Shown here: piece after piece, positions 1 through 10,766 of the stretch
How positions within the stretch are numbered: the first letter of the stretch is position 1
Layout of the letters: each line of letters starts with the position of its first letter
Source: Podospora bellae-mahoneyi
Lineage: Eukaryota > Ascomycota > Sordariomycetes > Sordariales > Podosporaceae
NCBI RefSeq assembly: GCF_035222275.1
Contig: NC_085885.1
Coordinates: 1,612,001 to 1,676,000 of the forward strand
Length of the DNA: 64,000 nucleotides
Direction: 5' to 3'
Position numbers and translations under genes: made by a program
Notes under the pieces: model-generated
The model's database searches: none
Told to the model about the DNA's origin: nothing
The model's input: the letters and a program-made list of their open reading frames with translations, nothing else

Positions 1-2788
1 TTGTTGCTGTCCCTGATGATGGATTGCAACTTGCGGAACCCGTGCACGTCCAGAGCCTTGGCCTTGACCTTAGTAATTCCGCTCTCCAGCAACCGTGAGT
101 TTTGCTTGAGTTTCTCGGGGGACATGACACTGCCCTTACTGATGTCGCCATTCTCGCCGGTGCTGACAATGACCGGGGCTGGGCGGAGCAGTGTAGCCGC
201 GTCTTCATTGACCGGCTTGTCCTCCAACACGGGTACCTCAAAGGTGGGTTTTGGCGGAGATTGTTCTGCCGTGAAAGGGTCCTCATACACCTTTAGGGTA
301 GTCGGGGTCGTGGTGGTGGAAACTGGCTCCACGATCTGAGGGGCGGGGCTAGGTGGTTTTGATGTGGGAACAGGGAGCTCAATCTCTTCGTGATCATCGA
401 CAGACGGGACTGCAAACTCCTCTCTTGTCCGAGAGGGTGTATCCGACAAACTGGGAAGGGTTTCCACAGACTCTAGGGGGCTTGGCTCATAATGTCTATC
501 ATGGGGTGGTGTGTGTTTGGCCACGGATATCGTAGGTACACTCAAGTCCACTGTACTTGCTCTCGGGCTACTGAATAGGGGTTGACCAATCCTGGAAGGC
601 GTATTGCGCAGCGATGCAAATTTGGGAGTTCCTGCTCTGGCGGGTGTTGGAAGATTCGACTCGGGCTGATTCGGACGGGTCGGCTTAGGGAGTGTCCGTT
701 TCGGAGAGGATGATATGGATTTTGGGGTAATTACTGACTTTGGCCTTCGGGAATCCGGCGGGCTGGTTTGCTCACTGGAGGCTTGCTCGTGACTTCGTAC
801 CGAGTAGGGTCCTGCAGTTGCTGGCCTAGGAGCAACCTCGGGTCTCTTACGCCCGGGTCTCATGGGTGCACCAGAAAGTCCACCAGTGGTTGACTCGGGT
901 CGCGTGCGGATAGCCATTGGCTTGGGTGCTGTTGCTGCGGGAGCTTCAGAGGATCCTGTGGCCGTTCTGACCGGTGAGAAATGTGCCATGGCCGAACCAG
1001 GCCGTGTGGGGGGGTTCTTGGTGGAAGTCCCCGCCATAGCCTTCTTTTTGGCCATGATCGCGTCGCGAATGCTCGGTTTTGGTGCCTCCATTGTACTCTT
1101 AGACAAACCGAGTCCTGGTCGAGCTCCGCCTGCGACTGGCTGTCGCTTGACAGGGTTGGGATTGTTGGCGTCGTTTCTCAAGAGCTTTTGCGCTGTTGCG
1201 TCGAGCCCATCCATGATAACCTCTGCCTTCACAGGCCAGATGGCATTGAACTTCCAGAACGTCGCGCGAGCCTTCTCTCTTACTCCTGGGTTAGCATCCC
1301 CGAGACCCTTCTTGATGCACTTCTCAATGACCTCCAGGCCTCCCGTATGTTCCACATGATGCTTATGATGTGCTTCCTTGACCAAGATGGTCTGAAGCCA
1401 CCCGCAAGCGTAGAGTCTTGGCTGGACGTTCTTGTCCTGAGTCGCAAACCAGATATGTTGCATTATTCTTGGTGTCGTTGTAACATTGGAGATAATGGCA
1501 TCGACCGTCATGTTTGCTTGCTGACTGGCCAGTTTCTTGGTCGAGGCGGCAAGCTTGATGAACGTTTGCATGAGTATCTCCACCATAGGATCGATTCCTG
1601 GGCCAAACGCCCTCGCCAAATCCTGAATAAGGTTGCATCCATGGGTGCACAGGCTCGTTCTTAGCGAGGTAACGGCCTTGATCATCCCGTCCAAGAGTGC
1701 CCGAAGCCCATCAAGGAATCGTTCAGTGAAGTCTTGCGGAGCATTGCCAGCGACAAGTTTGCGAAGCTTAATCACGTTCTTTTCTCGCTCCATCCAATTC
1801 TGCTCTGTCTCTCTGCCCTCGAAATGGGCGTGCATGTCTCGTAGTATCTCGTCCAGCTCGCTCTTCGTGTTGACGTATGACGGCTCCACCGGGTCCGAGG
1901 TCTTGGAGCTATCGGGAGCTGGAGTAATCGGGCGGTCGATGGCATGGGAGGATGCGCTGGCTGAGAGGGCTGCACGAGAGGCTGGGCGAGAAGCAGGACG
2001 GAGGTGATGCTCGTCTATCGAATCTGCTTGTGAGGCTGACGCAGAACCGGTAGGGATGAGCTCTTTTACGATCGCTTGCTCGATAGCTGGTCGAACTTTG
2101 CAATTCTTCAACTGCCTTTTTAGGTCCGATTTGGCCGTATTGGGGGCATTTCTGGTCAAGTCAGCTTATATCCTATACTTGATAGCTTGCGGGCATACCT
2201 GAACAATTCGATGACAGTGGTCTTGGCAGTGTCGCGAACAGTGGCATCCGCGTCCTCAAGCAAATCCATCAAAGATGGCACATAGCTCCTAAACGGCATG
2301 CTACTCTCCTGGTGCATCTGAAGGAGCCAGTGCAAGCTTGACTCCTTTGCCCTTGGGTTCTTCCCGGTCATGGCCAAGTTGCGTACTGCGCGCTCGACTT
2401 GTTCAGGCGCCACCTTGTATATCGTGACAAGAGCCTGTGTCGCGATATATCGAATCTTATCTTTATGATCGCCCAGTTTCTCAGCCAGCAGCGGCAATGT
2501 CCCTGTGCGCGCAACCTCCTTCGACAGGCCCTTGGGATCTTGCTTTCTCAGTCGGGTGAGGAGATGGTTGAAGGTGCCAAACCCAGTATTAACCAGAACG
2601 CCATGCTGAGAGCTGGACGCAGATCGGAGGGCGTCGAATAGTGGCGCGATACATGGCTCGGGGATGTAGTGCGACTTGATGCAGGACTTGGCTACGTTGA
2701 TGTGTTGAATCTTGGTGTCGACAGGGGCGTCGGTGCGCAGGATATTGGTAAGGTCGATGACCTGCTGCTCAGAGATTGGTTCTGCCAT
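1..2788 (-). CDS. STU1: STU1/CLASP microtubule-stabilising protein (3' end outside window)
   Basis: CLASP-family protein that binds microtubule plus ends and the spindle and promotes microtubule rescue. Exon 1 runs 2788 to 2199 and exon 2 from 2151 to beyond the window start. The 47-nt intron (2198-2152) has donor GTATGC, a GCTGAC branch-like site and acceptor CAG, and splicing restores the frame across an AGA codon (196 codons + 2 nt). The start is the ATG at 2788 (MAEPISEQQVIDL); a TTG three codons upstream is not needed. The first 200 residues are helical HEAT/TOG-like repeats, including the conserved segment VRDTAKTTVIELFR followed by NAPNTAKSDLKRQLKN. A second CLASP-N/TOG domain follows after a Ser/Ala-rich linker. 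From about plus-strand position 1100 down to 1 the protein turns Ser/Pro/Thr/Arg-rich, like the basic disordered microtubule-binding region of CLASPs. I read the frame open to the edge. Family assignment is by recognition; the C-terminus is not seen. Confidence 0.9.
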
Positions 2789-3478
2789 ATCCTCCAAAGC
2801 AGAGGATTTCAGGTGTGATTGCGATAAAATGGATGGAGGAGGTTTTCGACGTTGCGGGACCGGGTCGAGGTGGTATGCTTAAAGGTCGGTCGCAGTGGTA
2901 GGTTGCGGAAAATGGCAGAAAGAAAACAAAACAAAAAATGAGCTGCTTATTAAGTTGTCGGCCCAGGGTTTTTATCAGCAAGCTTTCGCGACAGGATGCC
3001 GGCAGTCGCGCCCGTTATAGGGCTCCAAAGACGCGCAATTGCAGGGTCGAAAGAGTACACGCGGACCTCGACTTGAAGCTTCGTTGCCGTTCCTTGTGGT
3101 GGATTGCTAAGGTAAATTTGGCTCGACGTCGATGAGGAAGGGACACAGACCACAATTCTGTTTGCGGGATGTTCTCTGCAGCTTTTCGTCACCCCTTGCC
3201 CACGCCAAGTGGAGCACGGGCCATGCAAATGACTGCTGTCAGGGGTCTCGGCATCCTCAATTCTCCGCAATTCTCCACCTCCTGTTGCTATTTCCCCACC
3301 TCTTATCGATATGCCCCGCCTTCTAGAACACCACGCTGTCGGTGTTGGTGCGCAATGTAAGCGGCACCTCCCTGCATACAGCTGGACCCGATATAAGCTT
3401 GAGCTGGGAATAGCTTCCTACCAAATGCCATTGTTCATTTTCTCCCAAACATCATCCTCCCCTCGTAAAACCGCAATC
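2789..3478. promoter_or_regulatory. Divergent promoter region between STU1 and the peptidase gene
   Basis: These 690 bases separate two divergently transcribed genes and must hold both promoters. I see no convincing coding frame; the short ORFs here are random. The stretch just before the plus-strand gene is pyrimidine-rich (around 3435-3465), as is common in fungal 5' leaders. No individual binding site is claimed. Confidence 0.5.
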
Positions 3479-4491
3479 ATGACCTTCTACGAACAAACCC
3501 CAGCCCCCAGGCCCACCACCATCCTCGAACCTCCAATCTCCCGCCCATCCGACGCCCCATCAGCAACCGAATCTCCCATCCCAATCCACCCCCCTAGGGA
3601 CACCACCCCCAATGACCCCAAAACAACCACCATTTCCTCCCCCAAACCCTTCCCCCTCCCCACCCTCCGCCTCGAAAACCGCCACCTAATCCACCCCGCC
3701 TCCGCCCTCCTCTTCACCTCCATCAACCCCGCCACCGTCCTCCCCGACTGCCTCCAAAACGTCCTCCGCCTCCTCTACCACACCCCCTCCTCCCACTCCT
3801 TCACCCCACCCCCAACCCGCTCTGTCACCCTCATATTCCGTGACATGGACGGCGTGGCCTACACAACCGGCACCGACCTCGACCACGACCACAAAGAAAT
3901 CCACTTCAACCTCAACCACATTTCCAACGTAGCCTCCCGTTCCAACAGTCCAACCCGCGTCCGTGACGAGATCATCGGCGTCATCACCCACGAACTGGTC
4001 CACTGCTACCAGTGGGACGCAAAACACACTTGTCCAGGGGGGTTAATAGAAGGGATCGCTGACTGGGTGAGGCTGAATTGTGATTTGTCCCCGCCGCATT
4101 GGAAGAAGGAGGTTGATGGCGGTATTGCCCCCTCCCCCCCCTCCCCCTCTTTTCCATTTCAACCCCCTCCCCCTCTTTTCCATTTCAACCCCCTCTCCTT
4201 TTTTACCTTTACCCCCTAACCCAACCCTCAATCACCGCCCACCCTTACTAACATACCCAAAAAGCCTGGGACAGAGGCTACCAACATACAGCCTACTTCC
4301 TCCAATACCTCGAAGATATCTTCGGCAACAGCACCATCCGCCACCTCAACGACCACCTCCGCCACCACAAATATCACCAGGACTCCTTCTGGGAAGAGCA
4401 ATTCAGGCTTGGGGTGGAAGAGTTATATGAGGGTTACGTCCAGCATCACAAGGAAGAGGAAAGGAAGAATAAGAAGCAAGACGACCTTTGA
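3479..4491 (+). CDS. Basic secretory protein-type (PBSP) putative metallopeptidase
   Basis: Predicted 289-aa protein of the plant/bacterial/fungal basic secretory protein peptidase family. Exon 1 is 3479-4121 and exon 2 is 4265-4491. The intron (4122-4264) ends with a TACTAAC branch site and AAG, and splicing joins G + CC to give an Ala codon before WDRGYQHTAYFLQYLE, the conserved block of the family. The metal-binding motif THELVHCYQ (HExxH) is near residues 170-178, followed by GGLIEGIADWVRL, whose Glu is the usual third ligand region. The first 65 residues are Pro/Thr/Ser-rich and disordered, and I see no signal peptide, so despite the family name this copy looks non-secreted. The coding strand is very rich in C at third positions. 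The start is the first ATG giving MTFYEQTP; an upstream in-frame ATG at 3311 would add 56 unconserved residues. Function beyond family membership is inferred. Confidence 0.82.
4141..4192 (+). repeat. Perfect 26-bp tandem duplication inside the peptidase-gene intron
   Basis: Two identical 26-base pyrimidine-rich units (4141-4166 and 4167-4192) lie back to back, followed by a third decayed unit to about 4216. They lengthen the intron to 143 nt, large for this window, and keep the polypyrimidine character between donor and branch site. The perfect identity suggests a recent slippage duplication. Confidence 0.9.
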
Positions 4492-4800
4492 CTGTAATCC
4501 CCCGCAGCATATCTATATTATACGAGTTACGAGACACGATGATACCTACGAAGACATCCTCTTTATTTTGGCAATATTCTGCTAGATTTCTCAAAAAAGA
4601 TAGCACGGGCCTATAGTCACCCCTAACAAGAACACCCAAGCCTGACCACCCATTTCCCTGTTATGAAAACCGTTGCTAACGCCCAAAACACCAAACATAT
4701 ATAATGCAAACCCAAAACAGGAAGAAATGGTCGGTGGTATCGCGGGTATACATCCATAGACCCCGTATAAACATCATCAAGCACATCAACCGCGCCTCCT
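4492..4800. other. Convergent 3' flank, no gene seen
   Basis: About 300 bases between the stop codons of two convergent genes. It presumably holds both 3' UTRs. No coding frame, RNA gene or repeat recognised. Confidence 0.5.
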
Positions 4801-5949
4801 CTAAGCCCGAGCAACGCTCTCAGTCTCGCTAATCACACTGCCAACCTCGGACCAGCTACCAGGAGTGGCGATCCCATCGTCACTATCGCTCATGACGCCA
4901 TAGTCCCCATCCTTGGAGGAAGCAGCATCAAAGTTGACATCAACGCCAGATTCAGCGATAGAGGCAATGTCATCGCTAGGCGTTCTCTGTCCTTGGCTGA
5001 GGTACTCCCCATCAGACATCGGTGGCTCAGGCGTAACAGGCAGAGGCGAGTAAAACCCAGTGTTGGACTGAGCCCACGCCTGAATCGAGGCATAGGCATC
5101 AGACTGGGTGCTGCTGTAGCTGGCAGACATGTCTTGCTCCTCCTCGCGGCCGATGGTCTCGCTGCGGGTGGTGGGAGTGTGAGTCCCATCCTCGGTCTTC
5201 TCATAGGCGTCGGGAAACTGATCACGGAGGCTGGTATCGTTGGATTGCGAGTCGAAATCAAAGAGAACTTCAGAGTTGGTAGCAGCAAAAGCCTTTTGCG
5301 CGGGCTCAGGGCTCTGGCTGCGGGGAGTAGCGGCATAGATATCGGATACGGTTTCGTCATGATCGGGCTTCAACAAATTGGCGGCTTCCGTCTCGTCGAT
5401 GTGAGGGCGCTCTTCCAATTCGATACCGTGCTCATCAGCAAAGGGGTTGTAAACCATTGCGGCATTCAGTCCGCGCACGCCTTCGAGGTTGCCACGGCGT
5501 CTAACCACATTGTTTGAATCATCCGCTGGGTTGGCGCCAGTGTTGTAAACCAAAGTACCGCGTTCACCAGAGTTGTCAGGCCGTAAGAAGTCGTCAAAGG
5601 TAGGAAGGCGAGGAGTGGGCGATTCGGCCGATTGTGACTGTTGTTCGTTCCGGCGAGCGTTCCAATACATCAGTTCCTCTCGTTGTCTCCTCCGTGTTTC
5701 GTCGTCAGCATCAACATTGTGAGATTCATAAAATCCGTGAGCGTCTTCTGGGCGGTTGAAACGGGGCTGTCGGTTGTCTGGGTCGAAGTCGTCACCGAGA
5801 GAGCGGAGGGCGATGGCGATGCGTCTACGTAGGTCCTCGGCTACGCGGCGGACCTCGGGGCTTTCATAGATAGCTACAGCTACGGCTGCAGCTACGCCGA
5901 CAGCAGCTATGCTGACTGAAGCAAGCAAAGCGTGGTTAACAGGGGGCAT
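4801..5949 (-). CDS. Unknown fungal protein with one N-terminal membrane segment and disordered tail
   Basis: Intronless 382-aa ORF starting at the ATG at 5949 (MPPVNHALL) and ending with TAG at 4801. Residues 7-28 form an Ala/Val-rich hydrophobic segment (ASVSIAAVGVAAAVAVAI). It is followed by a basic amphipathic stretch (SPEVRRVAEDLRRRIAIAL) and a conserved-looking FDPDNRQPRFNRPEDAHGFYE block. The rest is acidic and rich in Ser, Asp, Glu and Thr with no repeats or catalytic motifs. This architecture suggests a tail exposed to the cytosol from a membrane anchor. I do not recognise the family beyond a likely fungal orphan and do not assign a function. A GTAAGT donor in an untranslated stretch near 6376 might belong to a 5'-leader intron, but that is unproven. 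Confidence 0.72.
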   Translation of the reverse strand: MPPVNHALLASVSIAAVGVAAAVAVAIYESPEVRRVAEDLRRRIAIALRSLGDDFDPDNRQPRFNRPEDAHGFYESHNVDADDETRRRQREELMYWNARRNEQQSQSAESPTPRLPTFDDFLRPDNSGERGTLVYNTGANPADDSNNVVRRRGNLEGVRGLNAAMVYNPFADEHGIELEERPHIDETEAANLLKPDHDETVSDIYAATPRSQSPEPAQKAFAATNSEVLFDFDSQSNDTSLRDQFPDAYEKTEDGTHTPTTRSETIGREEEQDMSASYSSTQSDAYASIQAWAQSNTGFYSPLPVTPEPPMSDGEYLSQGQRTPSDDIASIAESGVDVNFDAASSKDGDYGVMSDSDDGIATPGSWSEVGSVISETESVARA

Positions 5950-7199
5950 GTTCGATGTCTGGTGTAAGGATGATGGGGGGATTGAAGAAATGCGATAAGC
6001 GGAGTGATAATGATAAGGTAGAGAGAGTGGGGCAAGATCAAGCGTTGGGAACTTCTCGACTTGGAAACTTTGAAGATATTCCTCGCTGCCTCCCTCTCAC
6101 TGACAGTTGCTGAATGAGAAAGCAACAATACCAAACCCGAGAAAGATTCAACAGAGATCAAGTATCCCAACGATTAAAATGAGCTGCCTCGAGGCTTGCG
6201 TGTCGTCCATTCGCCACTTGTCACGGGAGTGGCCAGTGCTGACCTAAACCCCAGGCGACAAACAACGACGGTGATTCGCACTGAAGAATTGGCGGGGCAG
6301 ACAAGGGTGCGGGGAACACAACGCAAAAGACAATGCTGTGGTTTTTGACAGGAGAAGGCTAGTAACAATAACTTACCTTTGGCCGCGATTGGCAGTGGCA
6401 TCTTTGGAGAGAAACGGCTTCAATCTCCAAAACCTGCTGGCGACGGGTTTGTTTGGCGGGTAGAGGGTGATGGAAGAGGGAAAAAGGCAGTCAAAGGAAA
6501 GTGACCCAGATAACTGGGAACTGGGGAGCGGCAAAGCAAGTTTGCGCATGCACGCTCGGTGAACGGTAACTCCCTCGCCCCTGGAAAGCTTACGTAGAGT
6601 GCAGGCGGGCGGGTAAGGCGGACCGGAGGCGCACCTCCATGGCAGGGCAGTGGGTAACTCAGTTTGGTATTCCAGGCACGGGCTCGGGGGCTTCCCCTCA
6701 CTTTAAACTCATTCAACCTTGGCGTTTATGAGCAGGTGATTCAGTGCTCCAGATGTTTGACATGCTGGACAACGATGAGTGGTCAATTCCTACAAGAATG
6801 GCCTTCCCGTCCAGTCACTTGTCCATGCAGCTGCATAGAATTGACGAATGACCGCTGATAGCATCAATGCTCAGTTTAGCAAATCAAGGAGTTTAGAGCC
6901 TCGTCACCGACTCAGAAACTCTCGCGAGTACTGGCCTGATTGCGTGTCAGCCTCGGGTGTGGCGCAACTGGGCGTTAGTGTAGATGATTGACTACACCAC
7001 CACCACATTGAAGCGCATAATGTTGATATGAAGTTATGACAGTCCAAATGACCAGCGTATGAATTGCAGTTAATTCGTCGATTCCGGGAGTAAGAAGTAA
7101 GTTTTGGCTATTCGAGAGATTCTCTTTGTCTTCAGATCTGAAAGAGAAGTTTCCACACATTCTCTCAGCCTTCTAAGTGGACATCTCACATCTCAAGAT
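5950..7199. other. Intergenic, normal composition, no gene recognised
   Basis: Upstream flank of the minus-strand gene ending at 5949. Short open frames exist on both strands but none has recognisable protein character or plausible splicing. A good donor (GTAAGT, minus strand near 6376) and an acceptor-like CAG near 6108 could delimit a leader intron. Otherwise I see nothing supportable. Confidence 0.4.
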
Positions 7200-7900
7200 G
7201 AGGTAGGAACTGGATAACTTAGCCCTGCTTTTTACATAAAAACTAACCCCAGCTTCATTGACTTACAGTCCAAACATTAGATATTTGAAATCCTAGCTTT
7301 ATATATCAATCGTCGTGACTCTACCTACATAGATGCCGTTCTAGTATAAGATGTCCCAGACCTGGCTTTGTGTGCTTATTGTCTTAACTTGACTGAAATT
7401 CTTTATGATATAGGAAAGGGTTGTTAATTATCTTAGGTAGTCTTTTTTCCCAGCTTTACTTTAGAAGGTCTTTGCTTTCTTAAGACTTAATTCCAACTTG
7501 GTGTATCTCAATCTCAGCCTAATCCTAACTTTCTCTATCTGAATCCCAGCGTAATCTCCGCTTTATAGATATACCTGTTATATATACCCATGTAAATAGT
7601 CTTAACTTTTTCAAAACTTGAGTAGCATGAACTTTTTTTATTCTTTTTCTTAACTTAATATACCTCTATTCTCATCTTTAGTACCTCAACCTCACATTCA
7701 AGCTTTATATTCTATTATTCCAGCTCTTTCCTAGACTCAGTCCCAACTTTGAATGTCTATTATCTTAGTTTTCCATAACTTCAGTCCAAGCTCAGTCCCG
7801 ACTTTATATGTCCATAATCTTAGCTTCAAGTAACTTCAGTCCCAGCTCTATCCCATCTTTATACAAAGGTACCTTAATACATATAACCTTCAAATAGAAT
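7200..7900. repeat. AT-rich, degenerate tandem-repeat-like tract
   Basis: Composition switches to T/A-rich here. Similar phrases recur at roughly 50-60 bp spacing, containing CTTCAGTCC, AGCTC.GTCCC and CTTTATAT. The clearest pair of units lies at about 7765-7875. The units are too diverged for an exact period by eye. The pattern could be an old minisatellite or a RIP-damaged repeat. No coding potential seen. Confidence 0.5.
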
Positions 7901-8139
7901 TAAGAGCGTCACTGAGCACAGGTTTGCACAGGTCTGTACAGACTTGAATTGTGTTTGAGCTAGGTACGAGAGTACATCATACGTATATTTGAAGTTACCT
8001 AGCTAACAGACCACCCCAGCTATCACCACATAACACGATGTTGAATCGTGAACTTGTCCACCTCAGATTGTAATCCCTATCCAAAATCCACCAAGTTACT
8101 TGTAATGCTTGGTATGATGCGTGAATTCTCATCTCAGCA

Positions 8140-9450
8140 ATGGCAGTGATCGTCACAGCATTCGCACTTTCCGCATGTCCACGACGAAGAGCAGTGTTTT
8201 TACACACTGTTGTGCTGGATGAATGGGGCCGAAAGAGGACCCAGCAACTCCTAGTGGTTCATTCATATGGGTCAACTGAGGCAAGTGATAGCACCAACGA
8301 CTTCAGCGACACAGCGCAGCTAACTGAAAATGGGATCCGGGGCTTGAAGATGAGCAAGAGTCTTAAGAACTACACAACTATTCGAAGTGTGCTCTCCGAG
8401 AAAGACTGGACTGCTCGGTCTCTCCGAATCTGCTTCCTTTTGATGCCTTGGCAGGATGGTATTGAGGTGACGGATGAGCTCATGAAGGCGGTAATTGGGT
8501 GGGAGGGCAAGCTTAATAATTTCTTTTTGAAGAGCTTGGATCTATCAAAACACACTCGCCCCAATGCCGAAGGTCAAGATATTGGGGTGGCTGACCAGCA
8601 GTTGCCGAAGTCTCTGGAGAAGGCGAAGGCCGACGTCGACAATGTGCTCTGCGATTCCTTCAACACATCCGCTGTGATGAGAATCCTCTCTGATCTTGTC
8701 ACCGAGGCGAACTCAGCCGAGAAGCTTGCCGACAAAACAGTCCTCTCCCTGGCGCGCTGGGTTACTCGCATTGTCACCATCTTCGGCCTGGATCCTGAAG
8801 GGGATCTCACCAATTCAGAACGTATAGGGTGGTGTGGACTCGATATTCCGGCGCCAGCAAAGCCTTACATATACGCTGCATCGCAATTGCGTGACAAGGT
8901 CCGAACAGTAGCAATCAGCTCGGCGGTCGATCATGATGCCATTTCCAAGCTCGCTGATGAGGCAACCCTCGCCACGCCTACCTCCATCGACACTTCAGAG
9001 CCTTACAGTAAGGTGCTGCAGGAATTCTGCAAAAATGTTAAAGATTTGGCATCTGAGAAAGCACCGGCCAAGGATTTGCTTGTCTTGTGTGACCAGCTTC
9101 GCGATGTGCACCTCTGGAACCTAGGGATATATCTGGAGGACCGCAATAGCCCTCTGTCTGCCTTGGTGAGGCCTCTCGATAGGTCTCTCATAGAGGCTTG
9201 CGCAGAGCAAGAGTCCCTTACCATCGCCAAAGCCAAGGCCAAGTTGGAGCAGAAAGCAAAGGAGGCTGAGAAAGAGAGGGAGCTGCGGGAACATGCCAAA
9301 ATCAATCCTGTGGCAATGTTCAAGACTTCTGAGTATAAGGAATGGGATGATAGTGGCATTCCTACTGTGGATGCCAAGGGGGAGGTTATTTCTAAAAATA
9401 GGCGCAAGAAGTTGGTTAAGGAGTGGAGAAGCAGAAAAGTTGCACGATGA
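8140..9450 (+). pseudogene. 5'-truncated cysteinyl-tRNA synthetase fragment (KMSKS to C-terminus)
   Basis: Open frame of 436 codons. From about codon 66 (8338) it reads GLKMSKSLKNYTTI and continues without a break through the anticodon-binding and C-terminal region of a eukaryotic cysteinyl-tRNA synthetase. It includes SLRICFLLMPWQDGIEV, WNLGIYLEDR and a basic coiled C-terminus ending EWRSRKVAR. The HIGH motif, zinc ligands and most of the Rossmann catalytic domain that should precede KMSKS are absent: the first 65 codons do not resemble the family, and nothing homologous is visible back to 5950. It therefore cannot aminoacylate alone. The frame has no stop or frameshift in about 1.1 kb, so the truncation is recent or the ORF is under some constraint. 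A complete gene presumably exists elsewhere. The left edge lies close to the degenerate repeat tract, and the Fot1/pogo transposon begins about 490 bp downstream. Confidence 0.8.
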
Positions 9451-9714
9451 TTGGCTGGCAACCCAGTAACTGGCTTAGGTAAGGGCTAGCTCCCTTTTTT
9501 TCCTCTGTTTTTTCCTCCGTCTTTCCCTCCACCAGATATTACTACCCTACAAAGGTTGGAAGAGATAGGGGTTATGTACGCATAGGATATCGTCGCAGAG
9601 GGGGGGGGGGGCGGCGGATTTCAATAGAATAAGGGCTCCAGACAGATTCTCCTTACTCAGCCAGTTCCACATCACCTCCGTTTTTTCCATTCATAATATA
9701 GGAGTATAAGAAGT
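9451..9714. other. Downstream flank with a 12-G run
   Basis: Non-coding flank after the synthetase fragment. It contains an uninterrupted run of 12 guanines at 9600-9611, a length-unstable homopolymer. No other feature is recognised. Confidence 0.5.
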
Positions 9715-9935
9715 TTGGACTGGGGAAATAAAAGTTGGGACGAGAAGGGATAGAAGTTGGGATGGAAGATAGGAATGCTGGGATTAGAAGGGTAAGATGC
9801 TGGGATTGGAAGATGGTGATGCTGGATTAGAAAGGTAAGATGTTGTGATTGGAAAGGTGAGATGTAGAGATTGGGGGGGTGAGAAGTTGGGACTATATGG
9901 GTGAGAAGTTGGGACGAGGCTGGGATAAAAGTATT
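9715..9935 (+). repeat. Decayed purine-rich minisatellite
   Basis: About ten imperfect units of roughly 20-23 bp built on GAAGTTGGGA / GATGCTGGGATT with AGAAGGGTAA-type spacers. It is strongly purine-skewed on the plus strand and ends directly at the left terminus of the pogo-type transposon. Unit boundaries are approximate. Confidence 0.75.
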
Positions 9936-9940
9936 AGGGG

Positions 9941-9970
9941 TAGGTTGGATGACCAGGAAATGGACCACAT
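9941..9970 (+). repeat. Left terminal inverted repeat of the pogo-type element
   Basis: Thirty bases starting TAGGTTGGAT and ending TGGACCACAT, matching the reverse complement of 36907-36936 with three mismatches. Just inside (9963-9983) is a short dyad, GGACCA...TGGTCC, that could form a subterminal hairpin. Confidence 0.85.
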
Positions 9971-10194
9971 TTGATCTGGTCCACCACCTCCACACCAGCT
10001 ACACAACCTTGTTGAGATTACCCCTGAATACTCACACTGGCCACAACAAAACTAATATTGGGTCAATTTCTATGGGAGTTATACCAAAATGTAGCTCAAT
10101 CACTGTCAGAGCCAGATATTGCATTTGCTTCTCGCTTACGCCTGGTTTGAACCCGATAACATGCGCTGCGCCGCATAGGCTGGGCTAGCTTTAG

Positions 10195-10420
10195 CTACTC
10201 CACTTCCTCCTTAGCTACTACTTTTTCCTCCACCATCCTCCCTTTAATGTAGGCCTCTTCTAGTTTATAAAGCCTTATAAATTCGGAATTTGAGTTTTTT
10301 TTATTTAACTTACGCCTTTTTATTACTTTTTAGGCCTTTTAGGTATTTTATTAGTACCTTACTGTATTAGCTTTATAGATAAATATTTTAGATTTTAGTA
10401 TAAGTATAATATTAATAAAG
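10195..10420 (-). pseudogene. Transposase C-terminal fragment of the pogo-type element
   Basis: Minus-strand frame ending at TAG 10195-10197. The readable tail contains KRRKLNKKNSNSEF, LYKLEEAYIKGRM and a Glu-rich end, matching the basic-then-acidic C-terminal tail usual for Fot1/pogo transposases. It continues in frame with the fragment at 35286-35770 if the intervening insertion is removed. Stops at several TAA/TAG codons fit RIP of CAA/CAG. A TAAAG at 10416-10420 matches TAAAG at 35286-35290, the likely target-site duplication of retroelement D. Confidence 0.6.
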
Positions 10421-10766
10421 GTCTTTATTATAAACGGTTTTCCGGCCGCCGTATAGTTTTTAAGTAAGTCTCGAACCTTCTTAGTTACCTAGGAATCTCC
10501 CACGGTATAGAAAGTAAATATTTTTAAAAAGCAATCTAAATCTTTTAAATCGTCTTACAATAGAGTTTTCCGTCGCCGTATTTTCCGACCTTTCTTTCCT
10601 AAACCTTTCTTTAAGCTTCGATTAGCTACGTAAACTTTTCTTCGATTTTAATACGGCCGGTCCTTCCTTCTTAACTATATAAGCTATTATTACTAGCGCG
10701 CCTTTCCTTTTTTAAAGTAGTTAAAGCGTAGGGCATTTTTTATATTTAGGACTCCTTATACTTTTT

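Noticed and set aside
2789-2797. Upstream start giving three extra residues for STU1
   Set aside because: The codon is TTG; the ATG at 2788 gives the expected start of the protein.
5907-6401. Additional exon(s) upstream of the unknown membrane-anchored protein
   Set aside because: A GTAAGT donor and CAG acceptor exist, but the joined frame does not lead in frame into a better start than the ATG at 5949; at most a leader intron.
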